Translations under genes and position numbers: made by a program | Notes under the pieces: model-generated | What the model saw: only the letters and a program-made list of their open reading frames with translations | Told to the model about the DNA's origin: nothing | Database searches by the model: none | DNA from: Phaeodactylum tricornutum CCAP 1055/1 | Taxonomy: Eukaryota; Bacillariophyta; Bacillariophyceae; Surirellales; Neidiaceae | Assembly (NCBI RefSeq): GCF_000150955.2 | Contig: NC_011683.1 | Location: forward strand, 620,001-684,000 | Direction of reading: 5' to 3' | DNA length: 64,000 nt | Shown here: positions 36,021 to 47,860 of the stretch, one piece after another | Numbering within the stretch: the stretch's first letter is position 1 | Layout of the letters: every line of letters starts with the position of its first letter

Positions 36021-38434
36021 ATGGGAAACTCGGCTTCCTCGTTGCCGTACGCCATTGGGAAACAAACGGCGATCGTCAATGACGGTTGGGCGTTGCATGA
36101 AGGCACACAAAAGTCGGACGGTTCGGACGTGTCGGTCTTTGTGGCGAAGAAAGCCGTCTTGAACAAGACCGCCATCGATCGGGCACGCGATCCGTCCCGG
36201 ACGCAGCTCGAACCCGCCCTCCACCACTTCTCCTATTGCAAGAAACTGCGTCATCCGCACATTCTACAGGTACTGGCGACGCTCGACACCGATCACCCTA
36301 ACGACGCCAATAACGCGACTGCGGTATCGTCTACTGCCGCATCGCAAGCGACCAAAGAAACGGGGGATCTCATCATCGTTACCGAACGCTGTGTGCCACT
36401 CGACGTCTGGTTGCAGCAAGAAAATCCTCCCCCGGAACAATTGGCCTGGGGACTAGAAGTTGTCGTTTGTGCCCTACATTTTCTACACGCTTCCGCCAAT
36501 CTCGCGCACGGAAACATCTCGCCGGCCTCTTTTTTCGTGACCCGCGCCGGAGACGTCAAACTCTGGAACTTTGTCCTCGTCACCCCAACACACCAGGCTT
36601 CCGGAGGACTCTCGAACCATTTTCAAACCTACGAGGATCTCCTCACCCCACAGCCCTACCGTTCGCCCGAACGACAACAACGCAATTGGGCCGCGCTAGC
36701 GGCGGAGGGGACGCACGCCATGGACAGTTTCGGCTTGGCTTTGTTGATTGCACACTTTTACGGAGGCACGGTCCCCCCGCCTCTGCAGAAGGCTGTCCAA
36801 CGACTGCAAACGCCCAACGTCAAAATGCGCCCCCGTCTTCAACCACTCCTCAAATGCCCGCTCTTCGATACACCCTACCAAAAATTACAACTCCAACTCG
36901 AAGAATTCATGGTCAAACCGGTGGAAGAGAAAATCGCATTTTGGCAAAACTTGACGCCCCAGTTACAGGCCGCCTTGATTCCGGAAAATCTAGCCGTGTA
37001 CAAGTTAATGCGCATCATGAAATCCACCATTGACACCATCTGCCAATCTGACTCGATGCGATCACAAGATATGTATCGACGAGAATGTACGTGCAGTTGT
37101 GTCTGTATGACCATACATTAACATGTTCACCGTGGTATCTGATTAACACAGATTTGTTGTGCGAATCTCACCCCATTCTGGTTCCGTCGCACCACGCAGT
37201 ATCCTCTATACTAAAACCGCTCTTTTTTGTTGGCGAGCATTACTTGGACAACGATTTTGGCAAAGAACTGACGTCGACCGTTTCTATTTTGTTCACGGTG
37301 AACGACCGAGGCATTCGAGGCGCTCTCTTGCAAAAGGCTTCCCTTTTTTCCAAACATCTCGACAAGAATACCCTCAATCAAGCTGTTTTTGAGCCCGTGT
37401 GCAGTGGATTCTCGGATTCCAGTTCCGCCCTGCGGGAACTCACCCTCAAAGCCACGCTCGGCATGGTCCCCTGCTTGACGCCGCCTAGTTTAGAAAAGCT
37501 TTCACGGTATCTCGTACGCTTGCAGAGCGATCCCGAAGCCTCTATCCGGACCAACACTGTCATTTTCTTAAGAAAACTCGCACCACATTTGACCGATACG
37601 ACGCGCCACAAAATGCTGCTGCCAGCTTACGTAAGGGCCCTGAAAGATCCTTTTACGCCATGTCGATTGGCAGCTTTGCAATCGGTGCTGACTTCCAAGG
37701 AGTTTTTCGAACCCAACATTTTGGCGGGTAAGGTATTGCCTGCGGTTACACCCTCATTGTTGGACGGAGCAGCCGATGTCCGCAAAGAGGCCTTCACTGT
37801 AGTGGACGATTTATTGTTCGCGTTGCGGCAAGAAAGCGAACGCATGAACTCCCAACCGGATGCATCCGCAAAGACCGCGGTGACGGCGCCGGGAGTACCT
37901 CCATCTGTCCCCCAGACGTCGACTACTCCAGTTCCGTCGGCGCCGTCGTCTGGAGGATACTTGACCGGACTGTCCTCCTGGATGACATCCTCGGCCAAGC
38001 CGACTGAACCTGTTCCGTCGACGGCAAGAGCTGGACCGCCGCGTAGTGCCCCAGCTCCCGCCATATCTGCGCCAGCCGCAGGAGCAGGGTATACACCTGC
38101 TGCACCCCTCGCCATGGCGCACCTGACGCTCGATGATGATGCCAATGACGACGACGGTGGATGGGGGGACGACGATCTCGATGTAAGTGAACCGCCGAGG
38201 GCACAACGACCAACGGGGGTGACCACGACAAAGAGCTCCTTGTTTGCACCGGCACCTGCAGAGGACGACTTCTTTGGGTCATTTGATGCTAAGCCTGTGA
38301 AGCAAGCTTCTTTGCGTGTGAGCAGTGCGGGCAAACTCAGCATTCCTGCGAAAAAGACGAAACCAGTTACCAAAGCAGCTATTACAAAACTCGCTGCAGA
38401 CGATAACATGGACGACGGATGGGACGAATTTTAA
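36021..38434 (+). CDS. SCYL1: SCY1-like (SCYL1/Cex1) pseudokinase with HEAT repeats
   Basis: Two exons: 36021-37086 and 37152-38434 (intron 37087-37151, GTACGT...CACAG, phase 1), 782 aa. The start MGNSASS has G2 and S6, a good N-myristoylation motif. The kinase-like domain lacks catalytic residues: AHGNISPASFF replaces HRDxKxxN, and KLWNFVL stands where DFG should be. HEAT repeats follow with the SCYL signatures NDRGIRGALLQKASLF, SALRELTLKAT, EASIRTNTVIFLRKLAPHL and ALKDPFTPCRLAAL. The tail is acidic with tryptophans (DDGGWGDDDLD; DDGWDEF at the very end), like the COPI- or adaptor-binding tails of SCYL1. Family role: retrograde Golgi-ER traffic and tRNA export. Confidence 0.9.
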
Positions 38435-38591
38435 GCTCACTCGGGGCTGCTGTGCTCCCATGAGTACGTTGGGGGCTACGTACAGTGCTCTTTTTTGTGC
38501 TATAAACCATTTCCGAAATGTCGCAATAAAGTGGCGTCTTAATATGGCATCACAATGTTAACGAAATACTACGACCTATCATCATCCGTTT

Positions 38592-41500
38592 TTAAAATTT
38601 TCTGGCCTTCTCCAAAACAGTGTCAACTGCCTCTACTCCGGATACTTGATATTGAGCGCTGTCGGGCTTGCCTCCGCCCTTGGCGTCTAGGCCGTCAGTT
38701 GCCGCCTCAATCCATGCTTTACAATTCAAGTCTTTCATTGCCTTAGGTGCGCCCGCAATAACCATGAAGCGATCAGCTTCGGGGTCTGCCGTAACCAACA
38801 GCAAAGCCTTATCCTTGACTTGTTTGCCGAAGGCGGTCATAACCGACTTGGCAACCTTGCCCTCCACACCAAAGTCGAAACGCATGACGACTTTACTGCC
38901 GCCTGTTTCGGCAGCGACAGACACAGCCTTGTCGACAATCTCGTCCGCCATACCCGCAAGCTTCTGCTTTTTGTACGCCAAGACCTGTTTTGTCATGGTG
39001 GCGAGTTGTTCACGGAACTGCATCTTCTTCACGGCGGCAATATCTAATCCATCCAATTCGGCAGAAAGTTGTTTTACAGTGCTTTCCAAATCGTCTCCTT
39101 GAACTACTTCTGCAGCCGTTAGTTTGCTCTCAAATTCGTTGGCAAGAGCGATTGCTTTCTTAGCCTCACCGGTAGTTATGGCCGTAATGCGCCGAATTCC
39201 CTTAGCAATTCCTTCTTCGGCCAATAAAACAAAGGCTTCCGCTTCTTTGGTGTTCGTCAAGTGCGTTCCTCCGCAAAATTCGACACTATATTCATTCCAC
39301 TGGCTGTCTTGTGGGTTGGCAAGCATCTCTGGAACGGCATGATCCGAAACGGCAACCACTCGTACGGGATCGGGGTATTTTTCACCAAAAACAGCACGCA
39401 GCGAACTAATCTGCTGCGCATCGCCCAACGGTGCAACGTACGCATCCACGGGAACTGCATTTACGATGCGATCCATGCAAAGTTTTTCGACTTCCGCCAA
39501 CTGTTCCGGCGTCAACTGGCCGCTCCACGAGAAATCAAAACGCAGTTTTGTTTCGTCCACCAGCGATCCCTTTTGGTCGACGGTCAAAGTGGATGTCTTG
39601 CCCGATTCCTTTTCTGGTCGTTTGATAAGGACTTCTCGCAACGCGTGATTAAGGACATGCGTCATTGTATGATTGGAAGCGATTGGGGCACGACGGACGT
39701 AGTCAACGCTGCATTTGACAGTATCGCCAACCGACAGCGTTCCGGATGCGACCTCACCAAGATGTAGGACGAACTGTCCATACGCCTGCACGTTCGTAAT
39801 TTTGACAACGGCACCAGTCGATGAAGTCAAGGTACCAACATCGTAAACCTGTCCACCCGCTTCGGCGTAGAAGCTCGACTTGTCCAGGACGATACCAACG
39901 GCACTGCTTTCTGGAGAAATACTACCGACGAATCCAATCATGTCTTCCGTCTCGTTGCGACCAATAAAGCATGCCTTGACCACACAGTCAGCCAGCTCCT
40001 CGTGCCACACATACTTTGCCGCGTCGTCCGTGGCACTAATATTCTGGCCGACGAGATAAGATGTCTGCTCGGCGACCAGACGCATATCCTTTCCGGAGCC
40101 ACCCGCCATTTTTGCCAAATGTGCCGCTTGCGAAATATCGTGCTCTTCCTGCATTTTGGCTTCGAACTCTTCCTTATTAAGTGTCATGCCCTTCTCTTCC
40201 GCCATGAGTTCAGTCAAGTCGACGGGAAATCCCATGGAAGTGTACAAGAAATGCGCGTCGGCACCGGAAAAGATCTGGTCCGCTCCCACCTTTTCGGCCA
40301 ATTCGTTAAACTTTTGCAAGCCCTTATCGAGCGTTCGCGAAAACGATTCTTCTTCCTCCTGGATGATTCCCGTGACGTATTCTTGCTTTTCCACCACTTC
40401 CGGGAACGCCGATCCCATAACGTCAACAAAGGCTGGAACGAGTTTGGCAAAAAACCCGAGTTCGGCTCCGAGATTTTGACGGCCGTACCGCACCGCACGA
40501 CGCAAGACGCGTCGGAGCACGTAACCACGACCATCATTGCTGGGAACGGCACCGTCGGTAATGGCGAAACATAGGGTTCGAATGTGATCGGCCACCACAC
40601 GGTAGGCCATGTCAATGTATTCCGGATCCTCCTTGCCGACCTTCTTGGCGTACGGACGGGCGCCCGTAATGTTCTGAATTGCGGTAAAGAGTGGAATGAA
40701 GATATCGGTATCATAATTGGAATCGACATTCTGGAGAATTGACGTCAGGCGTTCGAATCCCATCCCGGTGTCCACGTGCTGTGCCGGGAGTGGACGGAGG
40801 GAACCATCGGCTTCACGATTGTATTGAATAAAGACAACATTCCATATTTCCATCACATCCGGCAAATCGGCGTTGACGAGTTTGGAGGCGTCGCGTCCAC
40901 CGATTCGATCGTAATGAATTTCCTAGACAACCAACGACGGAACAAAAAAAGACACGTGAGTGCCAATGTATCGACAAAAACAAAGGTCCGTCGGTATACC
41001 GTGCACACCGCTAGCCACGTACCGTACAAGGTCCGCAGGGTCCGGTGGCACCCATTTCCCAGAAATTGTCCCTGGCGTCAAAGGGGAGTACGCGATCGTC
41101 GGGGAGGTATCGCAACCACAGTTGACGTGCTTCTTCGTCGACCGGGGTGAGTTCGTCTCCGGCAAAGTAAGTGGCGTATAGTCGTTCCGGGTCCAGTCCA
41201 AAGGTGACGGTCAAACACTGCCAGGCCATATCAATGGCACCAGCTTTGAAGTAATCACCAAAGGACCAGTTGCCGAGCATTTCGAAAAAGGTGTGATGGT
41301 AGACGTCCTTCCCGACGTCGTCGAGATCGTTGTGTTTGCCTCCAGCACGAATGCATTTTTGCGAATTGACGGCGCGGGTCAGTTTGGACATTTCCAGATT
41401 GGGATCACAGGTTCCTGTGTAAATACGAGAACGTCGTTAGCAGATATTGGATACAAAAGGTCGCATTGGCCTCACGGGAGAAAGACACGACGATTCGAAC

Positions 41501-41798
41501 GTTCTCTGGAAAGGCTTTTGGTTCCATCGACGCCTGCTCCATCGGGAACCATGTTTTGTAGGGATCGCATCATCTCGTATCGTATCGTGCGAACGTACGT
41601 ACCTAAGAATAGAGGCTTGTACTGATTCATTCCGGCGTTGGTAAAGAGTAGAGTGGGATCATCGACGGGGACGCACGGCGACGAAGGCCAAAAGACGTGT
41701 CCGTGCTGTTCCACGAAATAGTTCTTGAACGTATCGCGAACCTTTTCCATCGGCCATTCCAAGACGGGTGTATCGTCCTCCGCATTCGTAGTAGACAT
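38592..41798 (-). CDS. AARS1: Alanyl-tRNA synthetase, cytosolic type
   Basis: Three exons: 41798-41603, 41414-41023 and 40922-38592 (introns 188 and 100 bp; phases 1 and 0), 972 aa. Junctions restore [14 protein letters not shown] and [19 protein letters not shown], both invariant AlaRS sequences. The catalytic core shows [17 protein letters not shown] (motif 2) and [11 protein letters not shown] (motif 3). The editing domain has [17 protein letters not shown] (HxxxH) and EFCGGTHL (zinc cysteine/histidine). A C-Ala domain follows ([40 protein letters not shown]). No presequence in this form, so cytosolic; an upstream start giving organelle targeting is not visible. Divergent from EBP1, 790 bp apart. 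Confidence 0.96.
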
Positions 41799-42588
41799 GA
41801 CGAACGGGTTTTAATTTGTGATCACAACGGGTAAAGAGCTAAAACAAGTATTGCAAGAGAGAGAGAGAGAAGGTGTGTGACAACCGTTTCCCAGAGTCCT
41901 CGAGGTCGCTCGCCAGCCGTCAATGGAATTGGAGGATTGTCCTCACACTGAGAAGCACGACGGTACGATCGTTACCGTACCGTGAGGTACGGTACGGTAC
42001 GGCAGGGCAACGACCAGAAATGAATACCGTTGCCAGTGGGTACCGGTACGGTTAGCGACAGACACGTTTCTAAGAAAAGACCCGGACGTTCCGGTTGGAA
42101 GAGAAGGTCCTGAGGCGAGGAGGAGTCGACGAACCACCGAGTGCCGGTCGTCGGGCAGACGCAGAGGCCGTCTCGGCCGTCCGCTTTGCGCGCGAAATAA
42201 CCATCACTTACATTAAAGGTCCCACCCACCCAATCACAGTCAATCGTCGACGCACCGGTGTCGTCCGAACGGCCAACGGAGGGAAGATTGCAGCGCGGCG
42301 TCTGTTCATCTTACGTTTGCCGGTAGTTAGCGGGTCCGGACGGGTGCGACACCAATGGACGGACCGGACCGGACCGGGACAGAGATCCATCGTTACTTTG
42401 TGAAGAGAGAGAGAGAGACAACGGAGACAATTTAACTCACAGTTTTAATCCTCGAGGTTCCCATTGCGTGTGTTTCGAGACCATTCATTTGCCAATCTTT
42501 CCACCTTGTCACAGTCCTACCTCCATTCCTTTTGGAAGTAGTCGCCCGAAAAGATTGAGACAGAACGCGTCGGACAAAGCAGTCAAAC
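41799..42588. promoter_or_regulatory. Divergent promoter region with GTACGG palindromes and GA tracts
   Basis: The shared upstream region of alanyl-tRNA synthetase and EBP1, two translation-related genes. It contains two GA dinucleotide tracts (41856-41871 and 42403-42418), each on the side near one of the two genes. Between 41961 and 42055 there is a cluster of overlapping GTACGG/CCGTAC units (TTACCGTACCGTGAGGTACG and others) that form inverted repeats. Confidence 0.5.
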
Positions 42589-44491
42589 ATGGTGGACGAG
42601 AAAGAACTGAGCGATGCCGAATCCGTAGGCAGTGAAGCCGAAGAAGAGGCGGAAGAAGTTACGGATCTTTCCAGTAGGTATGTGCGACGAATGGTGAAGC
42701 GACAGGGTGCAAGGCAACGTCGAAGTGCAGATTACAGGGTCGGAAAGTCTTGTATGCGGAAGAGCTTTACTCACGCTTGGATTTTTCTTTGGCTTTCTCC
42801 GATTGCAAACTCACCGTTTACAGCGACGTTTGTACCAAATACCAAGAAGCCGCCAAGATTGTCAATCTCGCCTTACAAGGCCTGGTCTCGCAGTGCGTTC
42901 CTGGTGGGACCATACTCGATATTTGCGAGTTTGGGCAAACAATCATTACCACGCAGTCAGCTAAACTCTATACCAAAAAGGTCAACGGACAAGTCGTGGA
43001 TCGGGGAGTGGCGTTCCCCGTTTGCATTTCCGTCAACGACATTGTCTGCAATCATTCGCCCTTGCCAAACGAAGAACGGGTAAGTGCCGTCCCATGTGGT
43101 ATAGAGAAAAATGGCGTACCTGCCGTACAAAATAACCTGTGGTGGTCGACACAAGTATGCCACGATTGCTTGCCGACCGTATCGCTCAAAACGATACCGT
43201 TCATTTCCTCCCCACTTTCTACGGAAAGGAGGAGGAAGGGCGGGCTTTGACTGGACTGCAGACCCGTAGTAGAGAACTGCACAGGAAGACGAATGGACGA
43301 GGATTGTGTGCTTTGGTCGTATCACTCGTGTACTGCTGCGCGTCTGCTTGTCACCGCGCGCACCGAGTCGGTCCCGAAACGCCTCTCTCTCGAGCCGAAT
43401 GTGACCGATCGCTGCCGCGTAGACCCTCTGTTCCCATGGTCACAGGACGGTGGCGTGATGGGTCGATGCATTCCACAAATCCGCTCTCCCCCATTAACGA
43501 TTACGTGCCCGAGTACCCCCATCCATCCCACACACACACTTTGTGTCTCACACGCTGATTTCTTCTTTTGCTGTTTCCTCTATTGTACATACACACCCAC
43601 GGAAACCGGCCGCAGCCTGCACTCAAAGCCGGAGACATTGTCAAGATGGATCTTGGGTGCCACATTGACGGTTACATTGCGGTAGCCGCACACACGTGTG
43701 TTGTCCCGGAATCCCCCGATACCCCACCCACGCTGGAAGACGCCCAAGTCACGGGCAACGTGGCTGTAGCCGCGTACAACGCCATGCTAGTGGCCGCCGC
43801 TACCATTGCGGCCGGAAAGAAGAATACGGACGTCACCAAGGCCGTCGAACGGGTCGCTCAAGCCTACGGTGTCACCCCTATTAGCTCGGTCCGTATGCAC
43901 CAAATGAAACGTTACGTCCTCGACGGTGTTAAGGAAGTCGCGCTCAAGGAACCCACGGCGGAAGAAATTGCCACTGAAGAACGCTTGCCCGAATGTACCT
44001 TTGAACAGAACGAAGTCTACGCTGTCGACGTGGCCATGAGCACCGGCGACGGCAACGCTCGTCCGGGAGATTTGCGCACTACCGTTTTCAAACGCAACGT
44101 AGAGCATCAGTATTCCCTCAAAGTGCAGGCCTCGCGTCAGCTTTTGGCCGAAGTGGACAGCAAATTTCCCACCATGCCCTTTACACTCCGACACTTGTCC
44201 GACGTTCGTAAGGCGCGATTGGGGATCCCTGAGTGCGTCTCGCACGGGTTGTTGACACCCTACCCGTCCCTGCACGATCATTCTGGAACCGTGGCGCATT
44301 TCAAATGCACCGTCCTATTGTTGCCTTCGGGAACGATCCGGGTGACAGGTCTTGAAAAACCGGAATACTTCCAAACGTCCACGGCACCGGATGAGGAGAC
44401 CGTCAAGGTTTTGCAACAACTCGAGGAAGAAGCGGCTAAAAAAGCGGCCCGGAAGGCGGCCAAGAAAAACAAGAAAAAGAGCAAGAAATAA
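42589..44491 (+). CDS. PA2G4: EBP1/PA2G4 (methionine aminopeptidase-like growth regulator)
   Basis: Three exons: 42589-42677, 42824-43079 and 43616-44491 (introns 146 and 536 bp; phases 2 and 0), 406 aa. Junctions give VTDLSSSDVCTKYQEAAKIV and LPNEERPALKAGDIVKMDLG, both matching EBP1. A pita-bread aminopeptidase fold is evident (GVAFPVCISVNDIVCNHSPL; HIDGYIAVAAHTCVV), but the metal ligands of true MetAP are not kept, as in EBP1. The C-terminus is a lysine/alanine-rich tail (KKAARKAAKKNKKKSKK), which in EBP1 binds rRNA or the 60S subunit. Role in the family: ribosome biogenesis and growth control. The second intron is long for this window and shows only shadow frames. Confidence 0.92.
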
Positions 44492-44723
44492 AGCGCGCGA
44501 GTCTGACAAAGTCCCCTTTGATATGGCTCGGAAGGTAAGGCGACACGCGACGGAATGTAGAGGCGAGTGGAAGGCATCCAAAGCTAACTTTCGTCAACGG
44601 CTTATCTGGCGACGGAAAGAAAGTAAATAAAGAAGCTGCATCCAACGAATTATGTTTTATTAGCGAAATACGCTTGCGTTGTCGAGTTAATTGTTGTCAA
44701 CGCAACCGTGCGCCGCCATTGCA

Positions 44724-46217
44724 TTACGTATCGGTTCGAACACGGCGTTCGCAAAGCTCCCGCGCCATGCGACGGATGATCCGAGCAGTCTCCTGCATCA
44801 TTGCTGCGTCTTGCGCCGCCAATAACGTCAGCTCCTTCAAAGTATCGTCATCCAATGCCACCGGTTGTTCTGGCTCCGGTAAACATTCGTGGCACGTGAG
44901 AGGATCGGTGTCGTCGAGTGGCGCCTTATCAGGAACTGCTGAACCCATTCCCCTGCGTCTCTTTTTCGTGGCCCGGATTTGCATCAAGGTATGCATCTCT
45001 GCCGCGTCAACCACGTCTCGAATGGACTGCATGTCTTCGTACACCGTTTGGAGTAATTCCCTCGATTCTTGCTTTACATCGGCATCATCGTCCACCGTCG
45101 ATGCGACTTTAGTGCAACTACGACTAGATGACAAAGGAGCGGGTTCAATGCCGATTTGTTGACGTGCAGTATTCCAAAAATGCTGCATAGTTTTCGTCTT
45201 TTCGTCCCACTGTAATTCCAGATCCGTCTTGGAATAGCGAAACTGGGTGGGTGCATTCTTGTGGGGACGCTTGTGCGAACTAGAGGGTAGCTCGGATGCA
45301 GGTGGTCCTTGATTCGCCACCAATTTGCTGGGAGACAGCATGAGGTGGTGATAGAGCCGACGTGATGGTGGAGATGTGGTTGTCGACGTGGACTGGGTAG
45401 AAGGATGCGTTCCCCGAAGTGGTTGCCTCTTCGTGACACCGGGTGCGGTGTGACTAAAGGCTAGTCCAGTATAGACGGAGCCGTTGAAACGTAGAGGGTC
45501 CGTAAAGGCGGATAGAGGAATGTTGGGTGGAATGGGAACACGATGGGATCCTATTGGGGAATTGTCTTCTGGTTCGGACTTGTCGTACGGAAGGGTTTGT
45601 TTGGGCATGGCTACCGCCCGCACCACGGCGATTTGTTCCGCCGAAGGATAAAAAGCTGTGGGATCACACCTGATAACGTCCATGACGGCTTGGTGTCTAC
45701 GAGCGAACTGAGCGGAGGAATTGCTCGTATTGGAGCAGTCTTGACAAGCACACTGACCATTCTGGCAGAGCAATCCCGAGCGAAAGCATTCACAGTATAG
45801 TTTCAGGCAGTTCGATGTTTGGCAATCGCAGCGTATCATTTTCCGTTCCTCGTCAGACATTTGATCCGACGAGTCTCCAATGGTCCAAGGTTCCAATGGC
45901 GTTGCAACCGCCATTGCTTGTTGCCGCTTTTTCTTCTGTGCTGTTCGGGATGCAAAATATAAGGAGCTTGTAAAGGACAATGGAAGAGATTCCTCTTCGA
46001 ATTGATCACATTCCACAGCAAGGTGTTCGGGGGCTGTTCTCGGGCCAATCGTAGTCATTTTTGCATCCCAAACATTCGCTTCCTTTGGAAAGTCAGTGCA
46101 ATTTTCTAAGGACGGTTTCTGTTGCTTTTGGTTAACGTGTTCCAGCAATTGGACCTCATTGGATCGGTTCGGAATCCATGGTGTTTCGTCCCCTTGTGAA
46201 AAAGGGGGATTGGTCAT
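44724..46217 (-). CDS. Tesmin/TSO1-like protein with a single CXC domain
   Basis: 497 aa, one exon. Residues about 125-165 form one CXC motif (RCDCQTSNCLKLYCECFRSG then LLCQNGQCACQDCSN), the DNA-binding cysteine-rich unit of LIN54, tesmin and TSO1. The conserved linker that normally joins two CXC motifs follows (RHQAVMDVIRCDPTAFYPS, cf. R-NPxAFxPK), but no second CXC comes after it. Instead there is an S/T/P-rich region and a C-terminal helical part (VKQESRELLQTVYEDMQSIR; LKELTLLAAQDAAMMQE). Such proteins bind CHR-type promoter elements and control cell-cycle genes. With only one CXC, binding may need dimers. Convergent with EBP1 and divergent from Rab2. Confidence 0.8.
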   Translation of the reverse strand: MTNPPFSQGDETPWIPNRSNEVQLLEHVNQKQQKPSLENCTDFPKEANVWDAKMTTIGPRTAPEHLAVECDQFEEESLPLSFTSSLYFASRTAQKKKRQQAMAVATPLEPWTIGDSSDQMSDEERKMIRCDCQTSNCLKLYCECFRSGLLCQNGQCACQDCSNTSNSSAQFARRHQAVMDVIRCDPTAFYPSAEQIAVVRAVAMPKQTLPYDKSEPEDNSPIGSHRVPIPPNIPLSAFTDPLRFNGSVYTGLAFSHTAPGVTKRQPLRGTHPSTQSTSTTTSPPSRRLYHHLMLSPSKLVANQGPPASELPSSSHKRPHKNAPTQFRYSKTDLELQWDEKTKTMQHFWNTARQQIGIEPAPLSSSRSCTKVASTVDDDADVKQESRELLQTVYEDMQSIRDVVDAAEMHTLMQIRATKKRRRGMGSAVPDKAPLDDTDPLTCHECLPEPEQPVALDDDTLKELTLLAAQDAAMMQETARIIRRMARELCERRVRTDT

Positions 46218-46850
46218 TTTTCCAAAATTTCGGGTGGCTTTGGAGCGTTTCGAGTGTGAATGTTACCAATATAACTTAGTAGGAAAGGGGGTTCAATGGG
46301 TCAAAGTCTCTTACGAACCAATGAATGCAGCGTTGCCAAAGTCGAATCAGGGAAGGAGGAAGGAGGATGGGACAGGAAGTCGAAGCGGAAAATGCCAAGA
46401 GGAGCACAACCAACCTGGGTTTCAAGACGAGCGCACGGACCAAGGGACACAAGCTGGACTCACCGTCACCGTCTCCTCCGTTATCAAAATCCGGGTCGGA
46501 TAGCTGGATTAGTGGATTCATGACTATGAGTACCGTTTGAATTGTCTCAAGACTGTCTTAGAGACAGTCGCGCGAAGACGACAGAGGATAGGATAGATTG
46601 ATTAGGGAACGTCATGTGCGACACAGTGAACGGTTTACGGGTATCCGGGTTGGTCTATCTAGCTACAGTGTACCCTACAGTTCCGCGTTCCGGTAGTTTT
46701 CCCGCTCTAGAGAGTGGGGCCGGTGCACAATGGTGGTAGAAGGTGGGGGGCAAAGCGCGACTTCACAACAGCAACAATACGACATACAACTTCTCGCACC
46801 ACAAACGAACCTCTGTTTGTGCTTCGCCTTTACACCGTAACGTTTCCGCA
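46218..46850. other. Divergent intergenic region
   Basis: Between the CXC gene (minus) and Rab2 (plus). Short overlapping frames on both strands without family features. A small inverted pair around TCTCAAGACTGTCTTAGAGA (about 46541-46570) is visible but not assignable. Confidence 0.45.
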
Positions 46851-47627
<777 letters not shown>

Positions 47628-47860
47628 AGGGATTCGATTAACTAGTAGGAAAGGGTCTTGCGTGCAACAGATTGTACCGTTGCACAAGCCATGGTTGACA
47701 ATGCTTTTCCGGTGCTGCATTGGAAGATACAGATTATATATATAAAGTATTCGCGGTTGCATTTACGATTACATTTTGCGCGTAATTGTTGTGACGTTTA
47801 CCAACCGTGCCCACAAAAAACAGTTCAATTAATGCCCAACCAAATTCTCTTCCTTGTCGG

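Noticed and set aside
37627-38409. 260-aa minus-strand frame
   Set aside because: Antisense of the SCY1-like C-terminal A/P/S-rich tail.
43139-43685. Plus-strand frames of 139 and 130 aa
   Set aside because: They lie in the second intron of EBP1, have no family features and use frames not joined to exons.
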